64,000 bases of DNA from contig CALXQW010000041.1 in NCBI GenBank assembly GCA_944390805.1, positions 122,094 to 186,093 of the forward strand. Direction: 5' to 3'. Source of the stretch: an uncultured Opitutales bacterium (GTDB taxonomy: Bacteria; Verrucomicrobiota; Verrucomicrobiia; Opitutales; Intestinicryptomonadaceae). Each line of letters begins with the position of its first letter. Positions within the stretch are counted from its first letter, which is position 1. This document shows, one piece after another, positions 53,750 to 63,804 of the stretch. The notes beneath the pieces are model-generated. The model was not told where the DNA came from. It worked only from the letters and a program-made list of their open reading frames with translations, and did no database searches. The position numbers and the translations under genes were made by a program.

Positions 53750-56700
53750 ATGAAGAGTTATATCGGAGGAAAAAATATACTGTCATGCATTTTATCCGTT
53801 TTTTCTGCGGGGGTCTTTGCAGCGGGAGTAAGCGACTCAAACAGAGCGGAACTTGGCGGAGATATGGATTTGCTGCGTTCTGGATTTTCAAATCCGCCAG
53901 CTTCTGCGCGTCCGCTGACATGGTGGCATTGGATAAACGGATCTGTCAGCAAAGAAGGAATCGTAAAAGATTTTGAGGGCTTAAAAAAAGCCGGAGTTGC
54001 GGGGGTTCAGCTTCTGAACGCTAATATGTATGTTCCTGACGGACACTTGAGATTTCATTCTGAAGACTGGTTCGACTATGTAAATTTTGCCATACAGAAG
54101 GCCGACGAATACGGACTTGAATTTTACATTATGAATGCCGATGGCTGGGCGAATAGTGGTGGGCCGTGGATTACACCGGAGAAATCCATGAAGCGCCTGA
54201 TATGGTCTGAGACGCCGATAAGTTCCAAGGGCGGGAGAGTTTCGGTAGAGCTTAAGATGCCGTCGGGTATAAAGGAAGATTTTTATAAGGATTACTGCAC
54301 TCTTGTGGTTCCGGCTGCCGATTCCGACGGGGAAATTCCTAATATAAGCACATCAGATTCCGGAAAGACATTCGATATAACTTTTGAGTATAAAAAGCCC
54401 GTGGAAAGAAGAATATTCCACTTTACGGTCAATGCCAAAGGTCAGCCCACAACGCTGATAGGGTGGGTGTCTGTGTCTGCCGACGGCAAAAATTTTAAAA
54501 AACTTAGAGATTTTCGTATGGAGGGACGCATAACCGATGTAAACCTTACATTGGCATTTCCACAGACGAAATCGAAATATTTTAAAGTTTCCATTCCAAA
54601 GAATGTTGCAAAGTTAAAATTCTTTGACCACAGCAAATATGCCCTATCCAACTCGTCTATTGTTGATATGGCAAAGTCAAAGAGCCTCTCCTTAAATGGA
54701 GGCGGAATGAAAAATGTCATGAGCAAAGCTGCCGACAACGAAGATACAGCCGGAGCTCTCAAGCTCGACCAAATTTTAGACGCCACAAAGTCTGTATCTG
54801 AAGACGGAGTTCTTTCCATGAATTTGCCGGCGGGGAAATGGGTAGCTATACGCTTTGGATATACCTCTACGGGGGCAAAGAATCATCCCTGCCAGCCAGA
54901 AGGCCATGGTCTTGAAGTTGATAAAATGTCTCAGGAGCATACCTTATTCCACATGGAGAGCTCTTTGGGTAGAACCATTAAAGAGTCTAAAAATTATATA
55001 GGGAAATCTTTCAAGGGCATTCTGCTCGACAGCTGGGAGGTCGGCAGCCAGAACTGGACGGAAAAGATGCCCGATATATTCAAGGAGCGTAGAGGTTATG
55101 ATATAAAAAAATTCCTGGTTGCATGTACAGGTCGCGCGGTGATATCGCCTGCGGTTTCCGATGCGTTCTTATCTGACTTCAGACGCACCATATCCGAGGC
55201 TGTTGCGGGAGAGTATTTCGGAGGGGTCAGAAAATTTTCAAACTCCAACGGACTTGTCCTTTACGGAGAGCCTTATGGCGGAGCGTGTTTCAATGAAATG
55301 GCTGCGGCTGACAATCTCGACTTTGTAATGTCTGAGTTCTGGGTAGAGAGAATAAATATAAACTCCACCGTACCGTTTGGCGGAAGTAAGACTGATAAGA
55401 ATAGGGGCTTTTACAGCATTGCAACCAATCATGGATCAAACTCTCACATTACCGGCAGAAAGGTCTTTGGGGCAGAGTCTTTTACGGCTGTCGATGAAGC
55501 TGGAATGTGGGCAGGTACCCCAAAGCGCTTAAAACTCTGGGGAGATGCCGCGTACAATATGGGCATAAACAGGTTTATATTCCACACTACGGCGCACCAG
55601 CCCAATGACCTGAAACCCGGATTCTCTCTTGGACGCTACGGAACTCATTTCGGCAGGGCCAATACCTGGTGGAAAGACGCGAAAGTATGGACAGACTATC
55701 TTTCTCGTTCTCAATTCCTACTGCAAAGTGGGCTGCCAGTGGCTCAAATTCTTGTGCTGCGCACGGACGATATAAATCAATACCACCAGCCTTCTATGGT
55801 CTTGTTGCCATCTGGGTACTTGTCTGAAAATTGCACATCGGAATTCTTCAAGAATTGTTCGGTAAAAGACTCTAAGATGGTCTCTCCTTACGGAATGTCG
55901 TTTGATGCAATTGTTACAGAACGAGACTATTCCATAGATTTGGGAACTCTAAAGAAGCTCGCAGAGGCAAAAGCTGCAGGGATTCCCATTATTGGAGTAA
56001 AGCCTTCTGCTCCGGATAATCTCTTGGACGCAACAAAGAATTACAAAGAGTGGAAATCTTTGGCGGAAGAGGTATTTGGCCCATCCGATAAAAGCACTCA
56101 TGCTTGGGAGGATGTGCAGTCTGCGCTTGAGGGGAAGGGCATAGGCAAAGATTTTAATGCGGTACCGCATAAAGATGGAGAAAAACTTTATATAGGTTTC
56201 TCGCACCGACGCTATGGTAAATCAGACATATATTTTGTAGCCAATCAAAGTTTGGAAGGTGCAGCATCGTTTACCGCAAGTTTTGCTGTCTCAGGTAAAA
56301 TTCCGCAGCTGTGGGACGCCGTAAGCGGCGCAATAACTCCGGTTGTTGCTTATGAAGATAACGGCAAATCAACAAGTTTTGATTTGCGTCTTGCGCGCAA
56401 TGGTTCTATATTTGTCGTATTTGATGCAGGAGATGCTAAGGAGAATTCTCCGGTAAGAATTGAACAGGCTTCGTCTTCCGAACGCGTGCCAGAGTCTTTT
56501 GAGACTTATGAGACCTTGCCCGACGGAACTCTTATTCTCTACAAGAGCGGTCTTTGTGCCGTATCCAAAGATGGATCAAGAACTCCGCTTGAACCGGTAA
56601 AGGCCATTCCTGAAGATAGGCAGGTAAAGTTAAACTCGTGGAAGGTAAAGTTTGTCTCTCCATTCGACGAAACCTTTACTCTTTCATTCCCGAAGTTGAA

Positions 56701-57205
56701 GTCTTGGGGAGATTTTCTAAATACAAAGATAAAGTACTTTTCCGGAACAGGCACATATTATATACCTTTGGAGATTTCCGCTGATGAAATTTCCGAAGGT
56801 TCGCGCGTGGTTCTTAATCTGGGCGAGGTTTGGGACTTGGCCACTATTCGGCTCAACGGCAAGAAGGTATGTACTCTATGGACATACCCCTATTCCGCCG
56901 ATATAACAGAATTTCTCAAAGCCGGTACAAACGAGCTCGAAATAGATGTCACCAATAACTGGCAAAACCGCATGATAGGCGACGAGCTTCTCAAGCAAGA
57001 TACCAAATATAACATGAAGGGCAGCAAATTTACTATAGGCAGGCTTGCTGAATTTCCCGAGTGGTATGGCGACGCAAAGAAAACCGCCGCTCGCGAGCGC
57101 AAAACCTGGGCTATATGGAAGCACTTTGACGGCACCGAGAAAACCCGCGATGCCGGTCTTATAGGACCCATTGTTCTGAAGTTTGGCGCTGAAGCAAAGA
57201 AGTAA
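53750..57205 (+). CDS. GH106-family alpha-L-rhamnosidase-like enzyme
   Basis: An 1151-residue exported enzyme. The N-terminus has a signal peptide (about 1-25). SARPLTWWHWINGSVSKEG opens the catalytic region, followed by LKKAGVAGVQLLNANM, and ADGWANSGGPWITPE, all typical of GH106. The mid part includes GILLDSWEVGSQNW and EPYGGACFNE with conserved acidic residues. The C-terminal third has a galactose-binding-like beta-sandwich (VVLNLGEVWDLATIRLNG, SADITEFLKAGTNELEI). GH106 enzymes remove terminal L-rhamnose from pectins, ulvan or other polymers. The gene is monocistronic with a strong terminator and diverges from the sulfatase. Confidence 0.85.
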   Translation: MKSYIGGKNILSCILSVFSAGVFAAGVSDSNRAELGGDMDLLRSGFSNPPASARPLTWWHWINGSVSKEGIVKDFEGLKKAGVAGVQLLNANMYVPDGHLRFHSEDWFDYVNFAIQKADEYGLEFYIMNADGWANSGGPWITPEKSMKRLIWSETPISSKGGRVSVELKMPSGIKEDFYKDYCTLVVPAADSDGEIPNISTSDSGKTFDITFEYKKPVERRIFHFTVNAKGQPTTLIGWVSVSADGKNFKKLRDFRMEGRITDVNLTLAFPQTKSKYFKVSIPKNVAKLKFFDHSKYALSNSSIVDMAKSKSLSLNGGGMKNVMSKAADNEDTAGALKLDQILDATKSVSEDGVLSMNLPAGKWVAIRFGYTSTGAKNHPCQPEGHGLEVDKMSQEHTLFHMESSLGRTIKESKNYIGKSFKGILLDSWEVGSQNWTEKMPDIFKERRGYDIKKFLVACTGRAVISPAVSDAFLSDFRRTISEAVAGEYFGGVRKFSNSNGLVLYGEPYGGACFNEMAAADNLDFVMSEFWVERININSTVPFGGSKTDKNRGFYSIATNHGSNSHITGRKVFGAESFTAVDEAGMWAGTPKRLKLWGDAAYNMGINRFIFHTTAHQPNDLKPGFSLGRYGTHFGRANTWWKDAKVWTDYLSRSQFLLQSGLPVAQILVLRTDDINQYHQPSMVLLPSGYLSENCTSEFFKNCSVKDSKMVSPYGMSFDAIVTERDYSIDLGTLKKLAEAKAAGIPIIGVKPSAPDNLLDATKNYKEWKSLAEEVFGPSDKSTHAWEDVQSALEGKGIGKDFNAVPHKDGEKLYIGFSHRRYGKSDIYFVANQSLEGAASFTASFAVSGKIPQLWDAVSGAITPVVAYEDNGKSTSFDLRLARNGSIFVVFDAGDAKENSPVRIEQASSSERVPESFETYETLPDGTLILYKSGLCAVSKDGSRTPLEPVKAIPEDRQVKLNSWKVKFVSPFDETFTLSFPKLKSWGDFLNTKIKYFSGTGTYYIPLEISADEISEGSRVVLNLGEVWDLATIRLNGKKVCTLWTYPYSADITEFLKAGTNELEIDVTNNWQNRMIGDELLKQDTKYNMKGSKFTIGRLAEFPEWYGDAKKTAARERKTWAIWKHFDGTEKTRDAGLIGPIVLKFGAEAKK

Positions 57206-57238
57206 TAGGGGCATCTTTTGTAAGAATATATTTAACGT

Positions 57239-57280
57239 GCGGCACAGCCTTCTTGTGTACTTGGGCTGTGCCGCGTTTTT
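57239..57280 (+). terminator. Terminator of the GH106 gene
   Basis: GCGGCACAGCC (57239-57249) pairs perfectly with GGCTGTGCCGC (57264-57274) around a 14-base loop, followed by GTTTTT. Confidence 0.92.
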
Positions 57281-57438
57281 ACGTATTTGCATTTTTAATA
57301 TTTTATGCGGCCTTCGGCATGGTCTGGCGCAAAATGTTTTTTTATTGTTTCGGGACTTTTAGTGGAATATATCCGTTTTTTATTTGAATATCCAAAAATA
57401 AGTTTTACCCGAATTGTATGTTCGGATAAGATATTCGC

Positions 57439-59583
57439 ATGAAAATGTTTTCAAGACTCTGTGGCTTAATATTATTCTTGATAATATTTTGGCTTCTGCC
57501 TTTTGCGTACGGAGGCGACATAGTGTTGTTTGACGCCTCAGATAAGAGTTCTTGCGCAACGTATCACAATTCAAACAAACCCGTCTTGAGGGATTCGGAC
57601 GGGGCATTGTTGTTGCGCGCGGGGTTATCCAGAATAAAGCTGCCATGCCCTCCGAATATGTCTGATAATCTCGATATTCAGATAGACGCTGAAAATCTCG
57701 ACGATAAAAGAATTGCAAGGCTCGAGGCGCATCTTTGCTCTAATCCTGTTGCAGCGTTTGACAATGTCCTTCGTGGTAAAGATTCTATTTTGGCTCCGCT
57801 TTCAAGGGGGGTAAAGACTATTTGCCTTGCCGATCCGGCTTTAAACCCGCCTGTCAGAGAAAAGTTTCGGGGAATGCGCGCCGATCCTCTCGGCGGTGGC
57901 GACCGCTCGCCTTTCCCTAAGGATATGAAAAACATCTCATATCTTATTATCAGCAACGCATGGACTTGTGGAGGTGAAAATATAAAGATAAGAAGTGTGA
58001 AGGCTATCGATAGCTCGCATAGAAAATACCCGCAGTGGATGAAACTTCCACCAGAGAAATTCTTTCCTTTTGTAGATTGCTACGGCCAGTTTAAACATAA
58101 GTCATGGAAAGGAAAAATATCTGGCCAGGCAGATCTGATGCGCGCAAAAGAAGATGAACGCAAAGACTTGTCATTCAATCCTCCGCCTCAGGATTGGAAT
58201 AGGTTTGGAGGCTGGAAGAATGGTCCTAAGCTTGAATCCTCTGGAAAATTCAGGGTCCAGAAATTTTCTGGCAAATGGTATTTTGTGGATCCTGACGGAA
58301 ATCTATTTTGGTCTCACGGAATAGTTCGCATAAGTCCGCATTGTGGCCAGACGCCGTTGGACGGACGAGAATTTTATTTTGAGGCTTTGCCTTCTGTCGG
58401 CAGTGAATATTCCATATTTTATGAGACAAAAGACGAGCTTCTCGCACCGTATTACACCAAGCGCGGAATAGAGCGCACTTTCGACTTTTCCGCCTCCAAT
58501 ATAAGGCGCAAGTATGGCTCAGATTGGCTCTACCGTTTTGCCGACATTGTAAAAAAGCGTCTGCCAAGCTGGGGAATAAACACTGTTGCCAACGGATCAG
58601 ACAGATTTGTTCTGTCTTTTGTCCGGCAGCCTTATGCCGAGAGATTTGAGATTTACTCAAAATCTCTTGCCGGCGATTACGGCTGGTGGTGGCCTTTCCC
58701 CGATCCTTTCGACGAGAGCTTCTCCCGCGAGCTTGAAGAAAAGCTCAAGTCATTTAAATATGCAATAGATGATCCTTACTGCATAGGGTTATTTGTAGAT
58801 AATGAAATACATTGGGGCGGAGATAGATTTCTTGCGGAGAAGGTTTTGATGTCGGGGCCCGATTGCGCGGCAAAGCGCCATTTTATGGCCGATATGAAGT
58901 TTAAATATCATAGTATTGAAAGATTCAACACGGCATGGAAGACCGATTTGAACAACTGGGACGATTTCCTCCGTTTAAAAGCTCCGCCTCCCGGCGCTGA
59001 CAAGGAAGATATGCGCAACTTCTCCGACAAGGTTTGCAATGAATATTTTTCAAAGATTAAAGACGCTTTCAACAGGTTTGCTCCAGGAGTCTTGTACTTG
59101 GGGTGCAGATTTGCCGGCTCTCCCGCCCGAGTGTTGAAGATAGCCGCAAAGTATTGCGATGTATTGAGCTTCAATATATATCGGGATTCCTTGCGCGATT
59201 TCTCCCTCCCGGCCGGGATAGACAAACCCGTATTGATAGGCGAGTTTCACTTTGGCGCCACCGACAGAGGCCTTTGTCATCCATCTCTCGCCGCAAGAGC
59301 TAACCAGGCTCAGAGGGCCGGAGCGTATTACAACTATGTATTTTCTGCCTTGCGGCATGGAAATATTGTTGGTACCCACTGGCACCAGTTCTCAGACCAG
59401 CCCATAAGCGGGCGTTTCGACGGTGAGAATTTGCAAGTTGGATTTACCGATATTTGCGATACCCCTTATGCTGAACTTGTTGAAGCCGCAAGAAGGATAG
59501 GGAAAAACATGTACTCTATTCGTTCGGCGCACCATGCAAAATATCCAGAGGCGATGCTTGAAATAAATTGTGATTCAAAATAA
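57439..59583 (+). CDS. GH50-like beta-agarase family protein
   Basis: A 714-residue exported protein. Residues 1-25 form a signal peptide; about 30-205 are a beta-sandwich, and from about 210 the text reads FFPFVDCYGQFKHKSWKGK, NRFGGWKNGP, GKWYFVDPDGNLFWSHG and TPLDGREFYFE, the sequence I associate with GH50 agarase-like enzymes. FVDNEIHWGG holds the likely acid/base Glu and VLIGEFHFGATDRG the likely nucleophile Glu, with HWHQFSDQP near the end. Gut and soil relatives may act on galactans other than agarose. No ribosome site is clear before the ATG. A short CCGAA/TTCGG inverted repeat (57409-57425) sits 14 bases before the start. Confidence 0.82.
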   Translation: MKMFSRLCGLILFLIIFWLLPFAYGGDIVLFDASDKSSCATYHNSNKPVLRDSDGALLLRAGLSRIKLPCPPNMSDNLDIQIDAENLDDKRIARLEAHLCSNPVAAFDNVLRGKDSILAPLSRGVKTICLADPALNPPVREKFRGMRADPLGGGDRSPFPKDMKNISYLIISNAWTCGGENIKIRSVKAIDSSHRKYPQWMKLPPEKFFPFVDCYGQFKHKSWKGKISGQADLMRAKEDERKDLSFNPPPQDWNRFGGWKNGPKLESSGKFRVQKFSGKWYFVDPDGNLFWSHGIVRISPHCGQTPLDGREFYFEALPSVGSEYSIFYETKDELLAPYYTKRGIERTFDFSASNIRRKYGSDWLYRFADIVKKRLPSWGINTVANGSDRFVLSFVRQPYAERFEIYSKSLAGDYGWWWPFPDPFDESFSRELEEKLKSFKYAIDDPYCIGLFVDNEIHWGGDRFLAEKVLMSGPDCAAKRHFMADMKFKYHSIERFNTAWKTDLNNWDDFLRLKAPPPGADKEDMRNFSDKVCNEYFSKIKDAFNRFAPGVLYLGCRFAGSPARVLKIAAKYCDVLSFNIYRDSLRDFSLPAGIDKPVLIGEFHFGATDRGLCHPSLAARANQAQRAGAYYNYVFSALRHGNIVGTHWHQFSDQPISGRFDGENLQVGFTDICDTPYAELVEAARRIGKNMYSIRSAHHAKYPEAMLEINCDSK

Positions 59584-59711
59584 TAAAATATGTCTTTATT
59601 GTTTTCCTTGTGCAACACTAATTCCTATTACTTAACTATCCTTCTTCTAGGCCTGTTTTTTTGGTTGAATCATACGTGCTAATCTTTAGCGCATTGCTTG
59701 CTGAATAATAA

Positions 59712-59738
59712 AAGACCGCGGAAAATGTCCGCGGTCTT
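59712..59738. terminator. Bidirectional hairpin between GH50-like and coiled-coil genes
   Basis: AAGACCGCGGA (59712-59722) pairs perfectly with TCCGCGGTCTT (59728-59738), loop AAATG. The T-runs on both sides are short, but the 11-base-pair stem between convergent genes is a convincing terminator. Confidence 0.85.
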
Positions 59739-59766
59739 CTTAGATATTCTCATGCTTTATGTGAAA

Positions 59767-61191
59767 CTATTTTTTGTATTCACCAAATGCTGTTTTTGCG
59801 TCTTCGAGAGCCTTCTTTTGTGCTTTGATAAGCTCTTCAGTCTTCTTTGCGGCGGAGTCAAACTCTTTTGAGAATTTTTCAAACGCAGATTTGTCAGACT
59901 TGTTCTGTTCGGATATTATTTCTATGGAGCTTGAAAGAACTTGAGCTTCTCCTCCGAGCATTTCGGAACTTGTGTAGAGAGCTATGGCCTCTTGCAGGTA
60001 CGATAAATTCTTCTTCTGGGCGGACTCGTAATAAGAGTATCTCCCCCTCAGATCTGCGCACAAGTTTCTCATGTCTTGTGCCATGTTTCGGAGCTCTCCA
60101 GAAATCTTTGATAGGTTTTCGCATTCTATTATTTTTTCAAATTCGGGTGAGCTTCCTTTTGAAGAAGAAACCGTATTTATACCACTACGCTCCGCTCTGG
60201 CGGATAATGTGTAATCGGCTGAGGCTGACTTTGCCTTTAATACTGGGCTGTATCCCAAAGCTAAATCGGCGTCGTAAGAGGGTAGGCCTAATAATTCTCC
60301 TCTAACTGAAATGGGGAAGATGGAAGAATATTTTGAAAGATTGAAATATACATCATGGAAGTCTTCTTTTGTTAAAAGAACGTCGTTACAGAATTTCATG
60401 AGGGCAAACTTTTCTGCGTTCGCTTTGCTTATCAGATCTGAAAAGCGCGAGCATTCTTTTGTTATGCTCTTGCCTACATCAAGAAAGAATTTATTGAGTT
60501 CTTCAGACTTGCCTGCAAGAGAGTCTAAAACCTTTCCAGTGTTGTCTAAAGAATTCTTTGCTCTCTTCAGAAATTCTTCCACCGAAGATGAGTTATTCTT
60601 CATTCCGGCTATTAGCGGATTTGCAATATCTACGCGCTCTATCTCGTATAGCAAGTCTGCCTTGGAATTGTTGAAGTCTCTTTCCGCAAAATTAAATTTG
60701 GCAATGGATTCTTTTACATATTTTTTAAATGACACAAGTTCTGCTGGAGAGAGGTTTGGCGTGAAGCTTTCAAGGTGTTTTGCAAGCTCATTGCCTCTTT
60801 TTATCTGAGCTTCTCCGTTCGGCAGAAATTCAGCTGCGTTCTTTACAAGATTATTTTTCTCCTCAAGATAGGCCATATCGCGTTCAAAATCCGCCTTAAA
60901 TACGTTGTATTTGCGCGATAACTCTTCTAGCCTGAGCTTGAGATCTGCCATGCTTTTGCTCTTTCCAGACAGGTCTTCTGAGGTACTTTCTATCTTTGGC
61001 CTTATGGAATAAAGAATATTTATAATTGAAGATAGATTTGTGCTTAATTTACCGTTCAAAACCTCGCAGGTTTTATCGGAGGCATCTCTGGCGTCTTGTG
61101 TGGCCTTTACAACTTCCTGCTTTGTTGCTCCAAAAATAGGGCATAGACTAATGGTAAATATACATGCCGTAAAGAAACGTTTCTTGTTCAT
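59767..61191 (-). CDS. Exported coiled-coil protein of unknown function
   Basis: I do not recognise this 474-residue protein. A signal peptide covers 1-21 (MNKKRFFTACIFTISLCPIF, then GA). Almost all the rest is predicted helix with heptad-like spacing of Leu, Ile and Val and many Lys, Glu and Ser, so long coiled coils are likely (about 45-130, 190-270 and 370-474). A less helical stretch around 275-345 (FPISVRGELLGLPSYDADLA) interrupts it. There are only four cysteines and no catalytic motif. AGGAGGAG precedes the ATG. It lies between two polysaccharide-degrading genes and may be periplasmic or surface-attached; a scaffold or adhesion role would be guesswork. Confidence 0.7.
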   Translation of the reverse strand: MNKKRFFTACIFTISLCPIFGATKQEVVKATQDARDASDKTCEVLNGKLSTNLSSIINILYSIRPKIESTSEDLSGKSKSMADLKLRLEELSRKYNVFKADFERDMAYLEEKNNLVKNAAEFLPNGEAQIKRGNELAKHLESFTPNLSPAELVSFKKYVKESIAKFNFAERDFNNSKADLLYEIERVDIANPLIAGMKNNSSSVEEFLKRAKNSLDNTGKVLDSLAGKSEELNKFFLDVGKSITKECSRFSDLISKANAEKFALMKFCNDVLLTKEDFHDVYFNLSKYSSIFPISVRGELLGLPSYDADLALGYSPVLKAKSASADYTLSARAERSGINTVSSSKGSSPEFEKIIECENLSKISGELRNMAQDMRNLCADLRGRYSYYESAQKKNLSYLQEAIALYTSSEMLGGEAQVLSSSIEIISEQNKSDKSAFEKFSKEFDSAAKKTEELIKAQKKALEDAKTAFGEYKK

Positions 61192-61382
61192 TGAGTATTA
61201 TTCTCCTCCTAAGGATTAGTACTAAAGATATATTCTATCTTCTATATTTATTTAGACGCATATAATAAAACTTTGTTCAGTTTATGATTATCTATCATAC
61301 TGTATTCTTCAAATAAATATCTATACAATTGTGCCTTCTAGATCCATAGATAATTTACCTAAAAGATTTCTTATCTTGTGTT

Positions 61383-63260
61383 TTATTCCTTAATTGGTTC
61401 GAGGAATACGCAAAAAGAAGCTTCTGTGCCTGCCGGGATATTCGCCTCAAAGCCTATTACACTAACCCCTTTATTCTTATATTCGCATGCCAGAGATGGC
61501 CTAGCGCTCCAGGTCTTTGCTTTGAATCCGAATGCGTCTTGAATTGAAACTTTCAACTTCTTTCCGTTTTGGGAAAGTATAAAACATTTTGCATCGTCGC
61601 AGATCTTTACTTTTGCTCTTGTACACATTCTCCAGGATACTTTAGCTCCACTTTCTTGCGGAGTTTTTATATCATCTGAAATTCTTGCAATGCCACCTTC
61701 GGTAAGGGCAATCTCTCTTTTTGCCGATTCCAACGCGGGGGCAAAGACTGCCGTCAGATCAAATATTGCTCCGGTTTTTTCAGGAGAATTAAATTTATCT
61801 ATTATCGGAACAAAGCCTTTTGCATTGTGAAGAGAATCATTTACGGTAATGGTGTTGTGCAGAAAATTTGTATAGCGTAAAACTTTCCACCTGTCGGAAT
61901 CTTGCCGGCTACTCCAAATGTTCAGTCCGGCTTTTTCAAGTGTTGAGTAGTTATGCGCTCCAAGATCTATTGCCCACCTTTCTCCCAGAGCCTCAAATAC
62001 AAAACTTCCGGCATCCATATGGGCGTGGTTTGAAGAAGCTCTTCCGCCTTTTGCGGCAAGATATTCTCCTTTCCCACTCCAGTCTGTCTTTACAAACATA
62101 AGAGGGGTTGTTCCGCCGTATACCTTGAATTTCTCCTTTGGAGCATGCGCATGTTCTAGACCGGATCTGGGAGAATATATTATGAACATGGGCAGCAGCC
62201 TTGCAACCATTTCATTGTCGGCGCTCGATTCTATAAGCTTGTCTGAGCCAAACAGAATATCCGAATTTTGCGACTCGCGCGCAAACCATGTAAGAGCCGG
62301 CATTAGCCTGTACGCACTGCCGCAGTCGGCGTAGTTGAAAAGTTCCCCTGTACCGGACCTTGAGTAGAGAATAAAAAGCGGCGAGTCCAAAAATCCGTCG
62401 GCCTCTGAGAGATGAAAATCTTCTCCAAAACAATCCTTCAAAGCAGCAATAAATAGCGCTTCGTAAGAGCTTCCGTAATCCCAGTAAGTAACACCTTCCG
62501 GATATGCTCCGTCTGGCGCGTACATGGCCTGTGCGGCAGCGTTGCTTTTTATGCATCTTTTTATGAGCTCGCGGCATCTTTTTGGCGAGGCCTCAAATAT
62601 GGCCATGGCCGCGCACGCAAGGCCTCCGCAGCATACCTGATTCCAATTAGTTTTTGCCCGCCAGAAAAAATTTACACTGCGGATGTCTGCGGCATCGAAG
62701 CCTTTTTTTATGAGGGCATTTTCTATTGTTTTAAGCTCGTCTTTTGAGAGCCTCTTGTAGAGCCAGTCGTAGCCTATTGCCATGGCAAGGCTCATCTCGC
62801 CTATATCCAAAAAATGTTTCGGGTTCCAGGTGTCGTAAGTTGCGGCGTTTAAAAGTTCGGCTTTGCATTTCTGAAAATATTTTTCCTCTCCGGTTGTTCT
62901 CCACGCGTATGCAAGATAAAATATTCGCCGGAGAATCTCCCTCGATGTTGCAAGCTTTCGGCGGGCATCGTCCATCTTGTTTTCTCTTAAAGGGAGTTTT
63001 AATATTTCATCGCATTTTGTAATAATTATCTCGTTGAGCTTTTTTAGGTTCTTGTCTGTATTTATACAGGCGAGTATCTCCGGAATGTCAGCGTCTTTCA
63101 TGAAGAGCCTTGGGTGTTCCGGTAGGGAAGTGGTATCTACAATGGACAGTTCATTATCTCCTGGCAAAGATGGAAGGGCATGTGTCTTGTGCCACATGCA
63201 TAGAGTCAGGCACATAAAAATTGCTGAGAAAATCCGGAGTTTTTGTATCATAAGGTGCAT
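61383..63260 (-). CDS. Heparinase II/III-type polysaccharide lyase
   Basis: A 625-residue exported protein. A signal peptide spans about 1-28. The N-terminal half is an alpha/alpha toroid of the alginate-lyase/heparinase type (LPEHPRLFMKDADI, YDWLYKRLSKDE, NWNQVCCGGLACAAMAIFEA, PDGAYPEGVTYWDYGSSYEAL with a Tyr/His/Asn set). The C-terminal half is the Hepar_II_III beta-sandwich with SNHAHMDAGSFVFEALGERW, the conserved His/Asp stretch. Such enzymes cleave uronic-acid-containing polymers by beta-elimination. Substrate (alginate, glycosaminoglycan, ulvan or other) is not decided by the sequence. It is the last credible gene in the window, read toward the coiled-coil gene. Confidence 0.85.
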   Translation of the reverse strand: MHLMIQKLRIFSAIFMCLTLCMWHKTHALPSLPGDNELSIVDTTSLPEHPRLFMKDADIPEILACINTDKNLKKLNEIIITKCDEILKLPLRENKMDDARRKLATSREILRRIFYLAYAWRTTGEEKYFQKCKAELLNAATYDTWNPKHFLDIGEMSLAMAIGYDWLYKRLSKDELKTIENALIKKGFDAADIRSVNFFWRAKTNWNQVCCGGLACAAMAIFEASPKRCRELIKRCIKSNAAAQAMYAPDGAYPEGVTYWDYGSSYEALFIAALKDCFGEDFHLSEADGFLDSPLFILYSRSGTGELFNYADCGSAYRLMPALTWFARESQNSDILFGSDKLIESSADNEMVARLLPMFIIYSPRSGLEHAHAPKEKFKVYGGTTPLMFVKTDWSGKGEYLAAKGGRASSNHAHMDAGSFVFEALGERWAIDLGAHNYSTLEKAGLNIWSSRQDSDRWKVLRYTNFLHNTITVNDSLHNAKGFVPIIDKFNSPEKTGAIFDLTAVFAPALESAKREIALTEGGIARISDDIKTPQESGAKVSWRMCTRAKVKICDDAKCFILSQNGKKLKVSIQDAFGFKAKTWSARPSLACEYKNKGVSVIGFEANIPAGTEASFCVFLEPIKE

Positions 63261-63642
63261 TGCTTATTCTAATGCTAAATAAATATATCTCAAAGAAAAT
63301 AGTATATAACTCTTTAATTTGGTCAATTTGCTTTTGAACATCGTGTTCATATGTGAACTGGGGGGGGCTTGTTGAAGTTGAGGCAATATTATTGCATTAG
63401 GCAATCTTCAGTTTAATTGTCTTGGTACAATTTTTAGTACGGTTTTTCGCCGTTTTCTTCTAAAGAAGCAGGGTTTTGCGTATTGTTTCTGCCTTTTTTT
63501 ATAGCGTGATGATATTTTTTTAAAAAAATATGCATTTTTTTCAAAAAAATTTATTTTGTTGTAAGAGTGTGTTCTGAAAATTGTTATGGGTATTATTGCA
63601 GATGTTTTTTTCTCTTTTTTTTCAGAAGTTTAAAAAAGTGTC
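63261..63642. other. AT-rich spacer before putative rRNA promoter region
   Basis: About 380 bases with long T and A runs, including a G8 run at 63361-63368. No gene is seen. It could contain UP-element-like A/T tracts for the promoters downstream. Confidence 0.4.
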
Positions 63643-63804
63643 TTGACAAAGTGTGGTGATATGGCAGTTTGGGCGGCCTTTTCCAAATCGTAGAGCGGTT
63701 TAAGCTGCGAAGCGGTGGGGGAGAGGGTTCATTGAGAGTTGAGTTAGGAATGTTAAGAAAGTTTGGAACTTTTTTTAGAAAAAAGTTACAAAAAACGCTT
63801 GACA
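63643..63804 (+). promoter_or_regulatory. Two TTGACA elements, probable tandem rRNA promoters
   Basis: The string CTTGACAAAGT occurs twice, at 63642-63652 and 63798-63808, each with a perfect -35 hexamer TTGACA (63643-63648 and 63799-63804) just after an A/T-rich tract. I could not find a good -10 hexamer at 16-18 bases in either case, so the promoter type is uncertain. Repeated strong -35 boxes with no coding sequence after them fit a stable-RNA operon. Confidence 0.45.

Noticed and set aside
63355..63372. G8 run as a repeat or phase-variable tract
   Set aside because: The G run at 63361-63368 lies in a non-coding spacer with no adjacent gene start it could switch; no evidence beyond the run itself.
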